This document shows, in pieces, positions 35,901 to 47,265 of a stretch of DNA of 64,000 nt; within the stretch, counting starts at the first letter, position 1, and each line of letters opens with the position of its first letter. The DNA is taken from contig NC_088175.1 in assembly GCF_028769735.1 (NCBI RefSeq), positions 1,240,001 to 1,304,000 on the forward strand. Direction: 5' to 3'. The position numbers were made by a program, and so were the translations under genes. A model generated the notes under the pieces. That model did no database searches. It had not been told where the DNA came from and was given only the letters and a program-made list of their open reading frames with translations. This DNA is from Zonotrichia leucophrys gambelii. Lineage: Eukaryota > Chordata > Aves > Passeriformes > Passerellidae.

Positions 35901-36922
35901 ATGGACTCTTGTTGATTGTATGTTATTTGGTTTACAAGTTAGCATGTAATCTTTCTAAAGAGAAGTTTCTAACTCCATCAATCCCCTAAAAAACTTATAA
36001 CCATAGATTCTTTGAAGGACCTGGATCAGAGAGCAAACCTGGGGTAACTCCTCTGTCATTCACTTGTCCTGCCCTGATCCCATTGTTTGCATCTCAACTT
36101 GCCTCTGAACTTGCAAGACCCGTCTTATTTTTCTTGTTTATATATTTTATTTCAAAATCTGCAAGGAACCATTTTCCTAATGATGCTCTGCAGGGCATGT
36201 TCCAGATGCTGCCAAAGGGTCAAAGTTAAAATAGTTAGCTTTTGGAGCCTTTCAGAAAAATGAGATTTTTTTACTAAAAATCCTGATTATGATGGAAAGA
36301 TCACCATCTTCCTCACCCTTGGGAATTTTCTTTAGGATTCTTTTTTTTGAAGAAGTTGAAGTGAAACACTGAACATATTGAAGAGATACTGAAAAAATAT
36401 TTACAAATGATGGGTTTTTCCCTCCTGAGGCAGTCACAAGGAAACATCTTCTAGGGCCAGGTGCTTTAGCCCCTATGTCCAGCCAGGACTTGAGCACCAC
36501 CTGGGCTGCAGGTCTAAGTTTTGTAAAGACTGAACATCCCAACCAGGCGCAAAAGGCACAGCAGTGCATCAGTCACATCCTCTGAAGCTGCTGCATCAGG
36601 AGACAAGGGCTGGATGCCTCAACCTGAGGGCAGCTCTGAAACCATTGATCCTGAGCCCTCTACAAGCCTCATGTGAATGTGGCATTGCCAGGATTAGCAG
36701 CCACCACTCAGACCCTGGGGTGTTCTTTATCAGACACCTTTACCTCTCTCTGAACCACTCCTCTTTTGCACCAAAATCAATACCTAGACCTTGGCCTGGG
36801 GATGTGCATGACTTAGAGGAATGGGCTTGCTGCATGTCTGCAGTTTGAACCTGTTTTTGTGTGAATGACCAAGGGTCTCTGGCACAGACAAATATATTCA
36901 AATCATAAAACATCCTCCAGGA
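35901..36922. other. Intergenic, nothing recognised
   Basis: No exon or defined repeat was supported. Confidence 0.45.
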
Positions 36923-37241
36923 TCTAGGCACACAGTTTGTGATAATTGGAAGTGTAGCTGTGGGCCAGCCTCATCCCCAGTGGGCACAGCTGTGAGCAGC
37001 AGGTGAGCAGCACTGACAGCAATGAGCCATGGAGTGCCCGGGGCACTGACCAACCACCAAAGGGAACAGAGGGCACACAGGTGCAGGGCATCAACAGGAG
37101 GGGATAAAAGGTTGGGCTAAAGAACAAGAAGAGCCGATGCTTGCAGACTTCTGAAGTGATGTTACGTTGCTCTATATGGCTTGAAGCTTTCGGAAATTGT
37201 TTGGTGATACTTTGTGTATTGTGGCCATCTCACCTGTGACA
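36923..37241 (+). repeat. LTR-like dispersed repeat, copy 2
   Basis: Aligns with 5508-5877 in the same orientation, sharing GTGAGCAGCACTGACAGCAA and AGGGCACACAGGTGCA. It also shares the TATA-like AGGGGATAAAAGGTTGGG near 37098. The 3' part has a reduced form of the 47-bp array seen in copy 1. Ends approximate; probably LTR promoter sequence. Confidence 0.55.
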
Positions 37242-38842
37242 GCTGGACACCTTGGTAGGAGCTGCCACCGCTGAGCATTCACCACACAGGTAAGATGTGT
37301 TGAGGCTTCCTTGGCCCATTTGTGTGGAGACCTGCCTTAGTGTGGAAACCAAAGGCATTGGAGCAGCTTCCCACCTCCCAGAACAGAGGCACTGGGTTGT
37401 CCAACACAGGCAAACTCTTTCTTGCTATGGATCTTTTCAAGGTTGTGTGGCTCATCCTCCCACAAAGCAAATTCAGCTGCAGACTTAAGGTGAGGTCCTC
37501 TATGGCAATTCCTCTGCTGCTTAAGGAACTGATGAAAATACCATGGCCATACCATTGTGGGCTTGCTCTGCACTCAGCTGTATTTTCTTTTTAGCTCTTT
37601 ACAGCCACTTTGAATTGAAGTTGCTGTTGGGCTGCCCTACCCTGGCACTGCTAGCCCTGGCACAGGACCCAGGGAACCCAACTGGGAGCTGTAACTCATC
37701 ATTACATCCCACCCTGGGTGCATTTCAGGGCTTAATTAATCCAGGCCCCAAGATAAGCAGTGCTGATGGCCAAACCAGGTAATGCTTTGAGTGCTGAGCA
37801 GAGCCCTGCAGCCTTCCAGCTCTCCTAATCCAGTGAGGGGCTCTGCTCTGCCTTGCTGCCCACAGGCTGATGTGCCACTGATGGGAAATTGTCCCCAGTT
37901 AGGCTGAGTGGTGCCAAATTGCAGCTCTTACTGGTTGAAGGAGTCTTTTTTTGGGACATAAGCTGCTCAGTGGAAATCAATGCCAATTTGCTGCAAGGAG
38001 GTTTGTGTGAAACATCTGCTGCCAGGAGAGAGGAAGGATGGCTGGAGAGGAAAAGGTCTTTCTCCCTGTAAGGGGCCAGAATCCCCTGTTCTTAGTGGGG
38101 GAGCTGTAATTTCCCTCCTGTGTTTGAGGCTCAGGGCCATGCAGACATTTCAGGTGCGCTGAAACCATCCCATTACAGAGTTCCCTGGGTTCTGTGCCAG
38201 CTGCTCCATAGATCTGGACTGGCAGTGCCAGGGTAGGGCAGCGCAGCACAGTCTGGGCCCTTAACAGACCCACAGTCCTTGCTGGGGGGAGCCACAGGAG
38301 TTTTGGGATCATAAATCCCACACCCAGAAAGCATTCCAAAAGGCTGGATGCACCATGCCCCAGGCAGACAGGGTCTCTCCCAGAGCTCTCTAGTGAAGGC
38401 AAGGGTGGCATTTCAATGTGGATTATCCAGGGAAACATTGGGATTTTGTAGGTAGATGGAATTGCAGGGTGGAACTCTGTGAATGCTCCCAGTGTGACAG
38501 TGTCATAAGGTCCTGCACTGTGTTTGTAGCCATTAATTCAGGTCCTGCATGGCCAGGTGTAGAGTGTGATATCCCATAAAAATATCCCACCATGTGATAT
38601 CCCACCTTTTGATAATGGAATCAGATTGCTGTTCCTGATGATCCCAATGAGATGGGTCACTGGCTTACAGCATTAGTGTAAATTGCTTTTTTTTCTGCAA
38701 AATTTTGGGTCTAAGGCTAATGGGCATCTCAGTATCCTTTAGGAGCACAGGTCTAGCTGCAGATAGCTGTGGTGAAGACAGGTGTGCTCTGGAGGGGAGA
38801 CAGAAGTTGTGTTTGGCTGCTGCTCAGACAGATGCAGAATGC
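37242..38842. other. Intergenic, nothing recognised
   Basis: No exon was supported. A short GATATCCCA-type repeat occurs around 38565-38605. Confidence 0.4.
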
Positions 38843-38847
38843 AGAGG

Positions 38848-39502
38848 TGTCCTAGGGTGATGTTATGACGCTTGTATCCCCATTCATGTGTTCTGTTTGT
38901 GGTGGATATTATGTTCTGTGCCTTCAAGACTGGCTCTGAAGAGTGAAAGTTTTGGTTTGGTTTTCTTATCAGCCTAGTGGGACACAGAGACAGGCCAGTA
39001 TATGGTGCTGCTTTTGCTTTTTGCTTTGCTCTCTCACTCTTGCTTCTGCTTTGCTTCTGCTTGCTCTTGCTTCTGCTCGTTAGCTAGTTTAGCTAAACAG
39101 TCCAAATTTCTTCCTGGACTGTTTCTCCTTTACTTTTTCGGAACCAATTTGAGCCTGCTCCGGGCTGGGCCTGGCAAACCCCGAGAGTTTGCACCTTGTG
39201 GCCCAGCGGGGCCTACTCTGGGCAGCAGCTGCCCCAGCGCCAGAGGGACTGAGAACAGAGCGAGCACCCCCAGAGAGACTTTCTGAATTTGTCATCTTTT
39301 TCAGAGCAGTGACAGAGTGGTGTCACCCAGTATTGTTCATTCTGTGTGCTGGGGGATGCTGTGCCTGTTAAATAAACAGGTTCTTTCCACTTCTCTTTGA
39401 GGAATCCTTCCTGAACCGGTTGTGGGTAGGGGCCATGTGGGTTTGCTTTCTGGAGGGGCCCCCTTTGGAGATTCTCTACCAAATTTGCCCTAAACCAGGA
39501 CA
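38848..39502 (+). mobile_element. Solo LTR, ERVL-like
   Basis: Ends form an inverted terminal pair, TGTCCTAGGG...ACCAGGACA. Flanking pentamers AGAGG (38843-38847) and AGAAG (39503-39507) are a one-mismatch 5-bp target duplication, as expected for class III (ERVL) elements. It has a pyrimidine-rich CTTTTGCTT/CTTGCTTCTGC block at 39010-39080 and AATAAA at 39370-39375 (GTTAAATAAACAGG), a normal LTR polyadenylation signal. No internal region remains. I recall this LTR type from songbird genomes. Confidence 0.85.
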
Positions 39503-40630
39503 AGAAGTTTGGGAGCACCAGAATTAGTACAAAAAACCTGGTCTGGAAGTTCTCAATTCCCAGAAGACTTGCACTTGCTACCAATGAGTTCCTCTGCTCC
39601 TGGGATTATTTTAGCTGGCAGTTTGTGTTCTGGGAGATGGCTCTGAGTGAAGACATGACCACAAACTGGCTCAGAGGTGTCTGCTCTGATTCCACATGGG
39701 ATAAAAAAAATCAGTGATGGAAGGGAGACTTGTATGAGGCTGGAAAAACCCACATGGCTCTTGCATTTGCAGTTCCCAGGGCTGGGATCACCTGGAAAGC
39801 GAGGGCAAGCTGCAGGTAGCGCAGAGCTGTAGTAAATCAAATGTTGGTACCCTGGGCACTGAGCCTGACCCCAGGACACCTTGTCCCTTCCTCCCAGGCA
39901 GGTCCCTGTTCCCCCAGCGGTGCAGGGCAGGTTTTGGGCCTGAAGATGGCACTGCTACATTGGAGGAGTGCTGGAAAATTGCTGTCATGGAGCTGCGTGG
40001 AAAGCAGGAGGGCTGAGCAGCTGGGGGAGCTCAAGTGAGGACGCAGTGGTGGGTTGGGGCTCAAAGGACCCTGTTGCCCACTGACAGGCCACCCCCAAAC
40101 AAGGCTGTCTCTTTGCAGCATCATCCTGAGTTTTTCCTAAGCTTTTGGCCCCAGAGAGTGCCCAAATCTTGCTAGATTGGTGTAAACTCTCTCCTTTGCT
40201 CTCTTAAGCTGTGATTTGTGTGTTGTTTGCTGAGCTCTGCAGAGGTCTGGTGTGAGCAGGACAAAATGCAAGGAGCTGCTGTAATTTACAAGGGACAAAT
40301 CCCTTCTTGCTCTGGTGGTTGGGAGAAGATGGAATGGACTGTGCACCCAGGCTCTGCCTAGGTGTTCACATCAAGTACAACAGCAGTGGCCAGAGCCAAA
40401 AGGTGTGAATGAAGTTGTCTTTTTTGGGCTCTTTCACTCCCTTCACTTCTTGAAGGACCTGAAGAAGGAGCAAACGAGCCCTAATTTGTGCAGGTAAGAG
40501 TTAGACCCTGCAGGAAGCGAATAATGACATTCCCTGACCCCTGAATGACCAAGGTACCCCAGATCTGTTGTCTGATCATCAATTTTGGCTCTGTTTCATT
40601 GCAAAGGTGATGGGAGACCCTCTGCAATTA
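39503..40630. other. Intergenic, nothing recognised
   Basis: No supported exon or repeat on either strand. Confidence 0.4.
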
Positions 40631-40636
40631 GGGTGG

Positions 40637-40987
40637 TGTCACAGACATCTTTTATGAAAAATCTTTTCTTTAGGATTTTTCTTCCTGAGAAGCCTCAAGA
40701 ACAAAATGTAAACAATTTTTATCTGCTGCTGTAGAATGCAACAAGTAGATCTGTAATTAGCCTCATGCAATTGCTTCTAATTAATGGCCAATCACAGTGA
40801 GCTGGCTTTTGTTATCACTCTTTCTTTTTCTATTCTGAGCTAGCCTTCTGATGAAATCCTTTCTTCTATTCTTTTAGTACAGTTTTAATACAATATATAT
40901 CATAAAATAATAAATCAAACCTTCTAAAGCGTAGAGTCAAATCTTCATCTCTTCCCTCATCCTAAAACCCCTGTGAACAGAGTCACA
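40637..40987 (+). mobile_element. Solo LTR, class-II-like, copy A
   Basis: Begins TGTCACAGACATCTTTTATG and ends ACAGAGTCACA. The target duplication is GGGTGG (40631-40636) and GGGTAG (40988-40993), one mismatch in six. It is closely similar to 43413-43803 in the same orientation. AATAAA lies in ATCATAAAATAATAAATCAA near the 3' end. No coding sequence remains. Confidence 0.9.
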
Positions 40988-40993
40988 GGGTAG

Positions 40994-42905
40994 ATTGGCA
41001 GTGATGTCTTGAGCTGGGTCTGGATTTGCTGCTCTCTGTCCATTGGCACCCCCAAAGGCCACTAAAAGAGAGAAGAATTCTTTCTTCATTACACACAAAA
41101 TGCATATCTGCGTGTCTTTCTCTTCACCACTGGAGGGCTGCATCTACCTGCAGGCTCTATTTAGGTTACTCTAAACCCAGAGCACCTGTCACTTCAGGAG
41201 ATGTGTTGTGCCAGAGTAATTGGGGAAGGCTGAAAAGCAGAATCTGTTTTCTTTTGGGAGAAATCTGCTGCAAACTTCACTGGTTTGCAGTGAAAGTGCT
41301 TTTTCCCCTGTTGGAAGCTTTGTGGTTAGTTCTGATAAAGGCAGGGAGGGAAAGGGTGTCTTTTTTTTTCAGGATAGCAGGGCTGTGAAAATAAAGCTTT
41401 AGTTTGTTTTGTGCTGAAAAACATAAATTAAATACTAGTGCCATTGGAGATGAAGAGGTCCTTGATCTCCTGAATTTACTCCCAGCCATCTATTTCTGAG
41501 CTGGACAGTGGTTCCCTGAGGCTCAGCCCCTCTGGTCTCCAAACCCAAGCCCTTCTCAGTCCCCTTGGGATAAGCTTTCTGCAGAGCCTGGCAATGGGCT
41601 GGGCTCCCTTTTCCTGCTTCACTCCCAGGACTGAAAGGTGCAGTTGGGCAGCAGGAGCTTCACAAGTGAAATATTTTATCTGCAGGTGTGTTACAGTGTG
41701 CTGAAGAGTTGTGCCTCTCCAGGGCTCTCTGCTCAGACTGTTGTGGGGTTTTTTTCAGCTTCACACAGATTTTGCAGATTGCTATTCTAGCTTTAAGCTC
41801 CTATAGCTTGGAGACACAGGAGCAGCAAGACAGGCACTGCCTTAAGCCATGCCTGTCCCCTTTCTAACTCTGCAGGGTGGTGAAGTTTGATGATTGACTC
41901 TCAGGCAGGGCTTCCTTGGAGATGGGAAACCCTTGGGATGACTGCCCTGGTGAAGATTCACTCTTGGCACAGTGACTTTGTTGTTTGTCCAGTTGGACCC
42001 ATCACCTTTTTCTCGTGCCACCTTGGGCTCTCACTTCCAATGGCTGCTGGAGGAATTCAGCTAAAAGCAGTAAAGTTCCTGCTGTGGATTGAATAAAGCT
42101 CTGCTTAGACTACAGAGGGCAGCAAATCGTTCAGAATACAAAAGGCTTCACCCCAGGGTTATTTTAGCAGCTCTGCTGGAGAAGTTCCCTGCGGCCAAGA
42201 GGAGGAATGGGGCTCCAGTGCAGGGACTAAGTGACAGCAGGGTCCCTTCCTCACCGAGGGTGGCTACTGTACCTGTGGCTGTTCTCCACGAACTCCTGAG
42301 GAACTGTTTGCCTGTAGAAGCTACCTGGGGTGGAAAATTGTGCTTTGTGTTTTCCAGACTATGGTGTGATATTTATTTTTCCCCCCATGTAGCTATGTGC
42401 TCTCCTTTGAAAAGACAGAGGAGCAAGCAAGGAAGGGCTGCCAGGTTAAAACCACAGGAAAATTCTCCATGGATAAAGTTTTCTGCATTGATTGCAGGTG
42501 TTGCATGTGCACACAAATCCCTCTACACCTTGGTGTTTGTGTGCTTCTTGCGAGGAGTGGGGCAGGGAAGTGTGTAACTGCTTCAGTTAAAGCTTTTGGG
42601 GATTTCTTAAAGAAATCTTTCATGGAACTTCAAATTCTGAAAAGGCCTTTCTAGATGTGAACTCACCTTTCTGTGTCTCTCTCCCTCCCCTCCCAGATGA
42701 CCGGGTTCCCTTTAAACTCCTTTGAAAATAAAAGCTTTGATAAATAAATCAAACAGCACCGTGCCTCAGAATCACTGATGGGATCTGGCACTGCTTGGCC
42801 ACCCAAGTGCTCCCTTTGAAACCCTTGCAGAAAGGGGTACAGCCGTATCAGATATCTTGTGATATCATAAGAGATCTTGTGTCCTCCTGTCATTCATATT
42901 TTCAG
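40994..42905. other. Intergenic, nothing recognised
   Basis: A 162-codon frame at 42089-42577 has no homology I know and shows no splice context; I treat it as chance. Nothing else was recognised. Confidence 0.4.
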
Positions 42906-43090
42906 AGTTGTTTGCCCAGGTTGTCCAGTGAAGCTGTGGCTGTCCCATCCCTGGAAGTGTTCCAGACCAGCTTGGATGGGGCTCTGAGCAGCCTGAAACA
43001 GTGGAAGGTGTCCCTGTTGTTGGCAGGGGGGTTGGAGCTAGGTAGTCTTTAAATTCCTTACAGCTGAAACATTTCTGTGATTCTTTGAGA
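42906..43090 (+). mobile_element. CR1 LINE 3' fragment
   Basis: Contains TTGCCCAGGTTGTCCAGTGAAGCTGTGG, CCATCCCTGGAAGTGTTC, GGATGGGGCTCTGAGCA and the tail TTCTGTGATTCTTTGAG in CR1 order, sense orientation. Confidence 0.92.
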
Positions 43091-43324
43091 CATCTCATTT
43101 CTCTGGGAACCCATGGCACAATTTTCTTTTTGGAAGAAAAATACAGGAGGAAGGTGCTAGGAGAAACAGCCATGCAGCTCTCTTGGTTCCTGCTGAACCC
43201 CTTCAGGGTCACACAGAGCTTTCACAGGCTGTGAGTGGTGGTGTCCACACCTCTCTGTCCTGAGTGATGCTGGTGTGAGCAATGCCAGCAGTGCTCACTG
43301 CTGAGCAGCAGAAATGAGTGCTGA

Positions 43325-44108
43325 AGGCTCTGGAGCATGAGCCCCATGAGGAGCAGCTGAGGGAACAGGGGTGGGCACACCCTGGGTAAAGGAGGCTGAG
43401 AAGGGACCTCATTGTCACAGACATCTTTTATGAAAAATCCTTTCCTTAGGATTTTTCCTCCTGAGAAGCTGAAAGGCCTCAGGAACAAAATGTAACCAAT
43501 GATTATCTGCTGCTGTGGAATGCAACAGGTGCATCTGTGATGGTCTCATGTGGTTGTTTCTAATTAATGGCCAGTCACAGTCAGCTGGCTTGGAATCTCT
43601 GTCCGAGCCACAAGCCTTTGTTATCATTCTTTCTTTTTCTATTCTTAGCCAGCCTTCTGGTGAAATCCCTTCTTCTAGTCTTCTATATAGTTTTAATATA
43701 ATATATATCATAAAATAATAAATCAAGCCTTCTGAAACACGGAGTCAAATCCTCATCTCTTCCCTTATCCTAAGACCCCTAGACCCCTGTGATCACCATC
43801 ACACCTCATCACTCCCAACAACTCCCTGAAATGAGGTTGTAGCCAGGGTGGGGGTTGGTTTCTACTCCCAGGTAACAATCAACAGGAGGAGGAAACAGCC
43901 TCAAGCTGTGCCAGGGCAGATTTAGAGTGCATATTAGGAAAGCTTTTCACTGAAAGGGTAGGCAGGCATTGGAACAGGCTGTTCAAGGAATCAGCATCCC
44001 TGGAAGGGCTCAAAAAATGTGTGGGTGTGGTGTTTAGGGTCAAGGTGTAGTGGTGAACATGTCAGTCAATGATCTAAGAGGTTTTTTCCAAGCTATGATT
44101 CAATGAAT
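43325..44108 (+). mobile_element. CR1 LINE 3' fragment split by an LTR
   Basis: The left part (43325-43412) has TCTGGAGCATGAGCCCCATGAGG and GGAGGCTGAGAAGGGACCTCAT. The right part (43804-44108) continues CTCATCACTCCCAACAACTCCCTGAAATGAGGTTGTAGCC through ATTAGGAAAGC and GGCATTGGAACAGGCTG to the tail. Removing the LTR and one target copy restores continuous CR1 sequence. Confidence 0.92.
43413..43803 (+). mobile_element. Solo LTR, class-II-like, copy B, inserted in CR1
   Basis: Begins TGTCACAGACATCTTTTATG and ends ATCACCATCACA. Perfect 6-bp target duplication CCTCAT at 43407-43412 and 43804-43809, suggesting an ERVK-like integrase. It contains TGGCCAGTCACAG and a 3' TATATAG...AATAATAAATCAAG block. 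Same family and orientation as copy A about 2.8 kb upstream. No internal retroviral region. Confidence 0.95.
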
Positions 44109-44220
44109 GAAACGAATGGAGTGAATTACAAGCCTGTCTACTGTGCATGTATTTATTTAACACTCTCTTGCCCTTCCTGACTATTGTGGGAACAGGACAG
44201 AATTGCAGCAGGCTGTAAAT

Positions 44221-44227
<7 letters not shown>

Positions 44228-44262
<35 letters not shown>

Positions 44263-44266
44263 TTTT
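44228..44266 (+). repeat. (TA)n followed by T run
   Basis: GTATATATATATATATATAT-type repeat running into a T run. Confidence 0.95.
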
Positions 44267-44499
44267 CTGCAGAAGACAGCTTCTTTTCCAGTTCAAACAT
44301 ACACCAAAAGGGAAGACAGCAGGCAAGAACCAGCTGGGATAAGGCATTGACACAGTGAAAAGGCATTGGACTGGCTGTTCTGGGTGGTCCCCTCATTTCA
44401 AGGACAGCTTTGATGGAGGCACAAATGCTGCTTAAGTCCAGGTAAATGTGGACCTAAATAGCACTGCATTGTCATTGTTAGCAAGGATTATTGAGTGTG

Positions 44500-44597
44500 T
44501 ATTTATATATATGTAGTACATATATATATGTATTTAGTGTGTATATAAAAATATATATATATATATATATATGTACACCATATATATATATTTAATT
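44500..44597 (+). repeat. Compound TA-rich repeat with internal palindromes
   Basis: Blocks of (TA)n are separated by GTAGTACATA, GTATTTAGTG and GTACACCA. The blocks are self-complementary and could fold back. Confidence 0.9.
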
Positions 44598-46635
44598 GAG
44601 CTATTTTGAGGGCTTAGATCAGCTCAGACAGAGCTGGTAGGTGAAATTTTGGTAAATTCTAGCTGGCTTTCCCTTTTGAGCTCCTTAAGGGGTGCCTGGA
44701 GGAGGGACTGTCCTTTCCAAGTGGACTGTCCCAGTGGTCACAACCACTTTAAAAAGTTACTTTTTTTTATTTTAAATTCCTTTTTAAAGTGTCTTGTTTC
44801 TAATTGGAACTGGTCTGGACTCAGCTTCTAGCCAGGAGCACTTTGTTAAGCAGCTCTCTTAGATTAAAAATCCCTTTAAAGAGCCTGTTATCTTTTCCAT
44901 GCGAAGACAGTGTAATCAGGTTGCCTCCTACTCTCTCCCTTCTGAGACTAAACAGATTGATCTCCCTGTCTGTGGCTAAAAGGCCTTTTCTAAACCTTCC
45001 ATCAGAGCTTCACTTGGGTATCTGGGCCTGAAATGGGGTCTGCAATCACTAAGTGAGGCCTGGGCTAAAGTGGTTTTTCAAAGTATAACATGAAGCATTA
45101 GGGATTTCTTGGCCTGTATGGAGTATAGTCTTTTTTTATCTGCTTTCTTGACTCTTGCCTTTTTATGTTTGTTTCAGTGGTTTGGAGTCTATGATGCAAA
45201 ATTGATTCTGGATATATCGCCCTACAGTGCCAGGAGACAAGTTGTTGGCTTGGGGTGCAGATCCCTTTGTCAAACCCAGAATATTTCATGTTCTTGCTAA
45301 TTCCAGGTAATTTTGGAGAGAGAAGGTAAAAGGACACATCTGGAAGAGGTCAGGGAGCCAGAGAGTGTAGCTTTGAGCTCAGGAGAGCCTCATGTTCCTT
45401 CTGGCTGCTGCAAGTGCCAGAGTGATTGCTACAGGAGGTATTAAGGTTATATTGGTCCAATATTGGAATTCATAACAGCTCCTCATTGCCTTACATGATG
45501 TTTTCCTAGCACAGAATTTCTGACATGAAATTCTTCACAGACAAGAGATCTATTTTTCCTTCTACTACAAAGGTATTAAAAAAACACCTGCATGTTGGAA
45601 AGAAAAAAATGGAAAAATATAAAAGGATGGACAACACAGGAAGGAAAAGAGGCAGGTGACATAGTTTGCTGTCCCCTTGAGTGTTGCTCAAGCTGTTGTC
45701 TGTAATCCTACCCTCAGTGTTGGGGTAGTGTTGGAGCTCAGGGGATCATGCAAGTCCCAAAAACCTCATCCTCACAGTGAGTGCAGAGCTCTCTGAGGCC
45801 ACCCAAGTGTCACAGATCAATGTTAATCAGGGAAGTCTCAAACCTGGAAAATCATGCTCTGTCCCTGTAATATGAACTTCAGGAATTCCTGAGTGCTTCT
45901 GTAGCTGGAAGCTACATGCCAGGAGCTGCTACTGCAGACCAAGACTAATAGAAATTCCTGTTAAATCAACATTAGATTGTCTCTTCATCAGTCATAGCAC
46001 TATAAATATCAATGTCTTCACACTGATACTTAAAGTTCTTCCTGATTCCTGCTCCTGCAGGAGCTGGTTGTGCTCCCCCTGCAATGCCCTTCATTGCACT
46101 AACGCTGTCCAGAACATGCCTGCATGGAAAATCTGGTGTGTGTAAAGCTCAGATGACTTCAAGTGGCTGTCAAGGCATGATGAATCCTTTTTGTGAAGCA
46201 AAGTTCCACTGATGCAGTGCAGACTTACAGTGCAAGGGGTGGGATGGGGTCTGGGATGTGTGGTGGGAATGCAGGAACAAGGGGAAAGTCAGAAACCATT
46301 TTAGTGGTCACTTGTCACTTGGATGAGTTTGTGCAGGTGGGTTTGTTGCTGGTGATGCCTCAGGTTTTAGCTTTTCTATTTTTCAGATTCTGTGCTGCTT
46401 TAGTGTGTAGTTCTGAGCTTCATATGAGGGGATGGTGAGCTCTCTGCACAGAGTAGGGAGACAAAACAATTCCTTCTCTAGCTGGGGATCCAGGACAAAT
46501 GATCCAAATCTCAGGCCCAAGAGCTCAAACAACGTGGGCTGAAGAGAGAAAAACAAGAAGGATGGGACTTCATAAGCTAAAACTATAACTGGACAATTAA
46601 CTCCAACATGCAAATGGACCAGAACTTACAGAAGT

Positions 46636-47265
46636 GAGAGACCTTGTGTTTGGTTGTCCATTTTGTGACCATTTTTGTCCATCTTGGGTGCAGTTCTGGC
46701 TGGGCTCTTGTGCTGCCCAAGGTAGATCCACTGAGCCCTAATGTGGTATTTGCTGGGTCCCCAGGATGAAGGAGGAATTGAGAATCTGACTCCGTGTTTT
46801 TAGAAGGCTAATTTATTATTGCATGATATTATATTTTATTAAAGAATGCTATACTAAAACTATACTAAATAATGGAGAAAAGATACATCAGAAGGCTAAA
46901 AGATAATAATGAAAAACTTGTGACTGACTCCTCAGAGTCCAACACAGCTGATGGTGATTGGTCATTAAGTAAAAACAATTCACATGAAACCAAACAACCA
47001 CCTGTTGGATAATCAGTCTCCAACCACATTCCAAAGCAGCAAAAAACAGGAGAATCAATCAGATAATTATTATTTTCATTTTTCTCTGAGGCTTATCAGC
47101 TTCCCAGGAGAAGGAATCCTGGCGAAGGGATTTTTCAGAAAATATGACAGTGACAGCCTAATAAATCCCTACTTTTTTCTTAAACTCCCTACTATTCTAA
47201 TAAATCCCTGCTTCATTCTTTAACTCTGTCTAGCCTCTGTTCTAGGTCAGCCTTCACAAGGCACC
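46636..47265 (+). mobile_element. Older LTR interrupted by a younger LTR
   Basis: Left piece up to 46741 (TCCATCTTGGGTGCAGTTCTGG, GCCCAAGGTAGATCC) and right piece from 47156 (CTAATAAATCCCTACTTT, then TTTAACTCTGTCTAGCCTCT, GGTCAGCCTTCACAAGGCA) read as one element once the insert is removed. The AATAAA signals in the right piece fit an R region. The right piece has a 38-bp duplication of CTAATAAATCCCT(A/G)CTT. Ends approximate. Confidence 0.6.
46742..47155 (-). mobile_element. Solo LTR, reversed, inserted in an older LTR
   Basis: On the minus strand it starts TGTCACTGTCATATTTTCTG, nearly the start of the element at 58212, and ends AAATACCACA. Flanks CCCTAA (46736-46741) and GCCTAA (47156-47161) are a one-mismatch 6-bp duplication. 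No coding region remains. Confidence 0.88.

Larger units (their letters stand above)
44109..46635. other. Intergenic with long TA repeats
   Basis: TA-rich tracts at 44228-44266 and 44500-44597 dominate the left end. No exon was recognised in the rest. Confidence 0.5.

Noticed and set aside
36923..37127. Similar minus-strand frames at 5465-5677 and 36924-37127 that could look like a conserved gene
   Set aside because: The similarity is explained by two copies of a dispersed LTR-like repeat.
42089..42577. 162-codon plus-strand frame
   Set aside because: No domain, no conserved motif, no matching splice sites.
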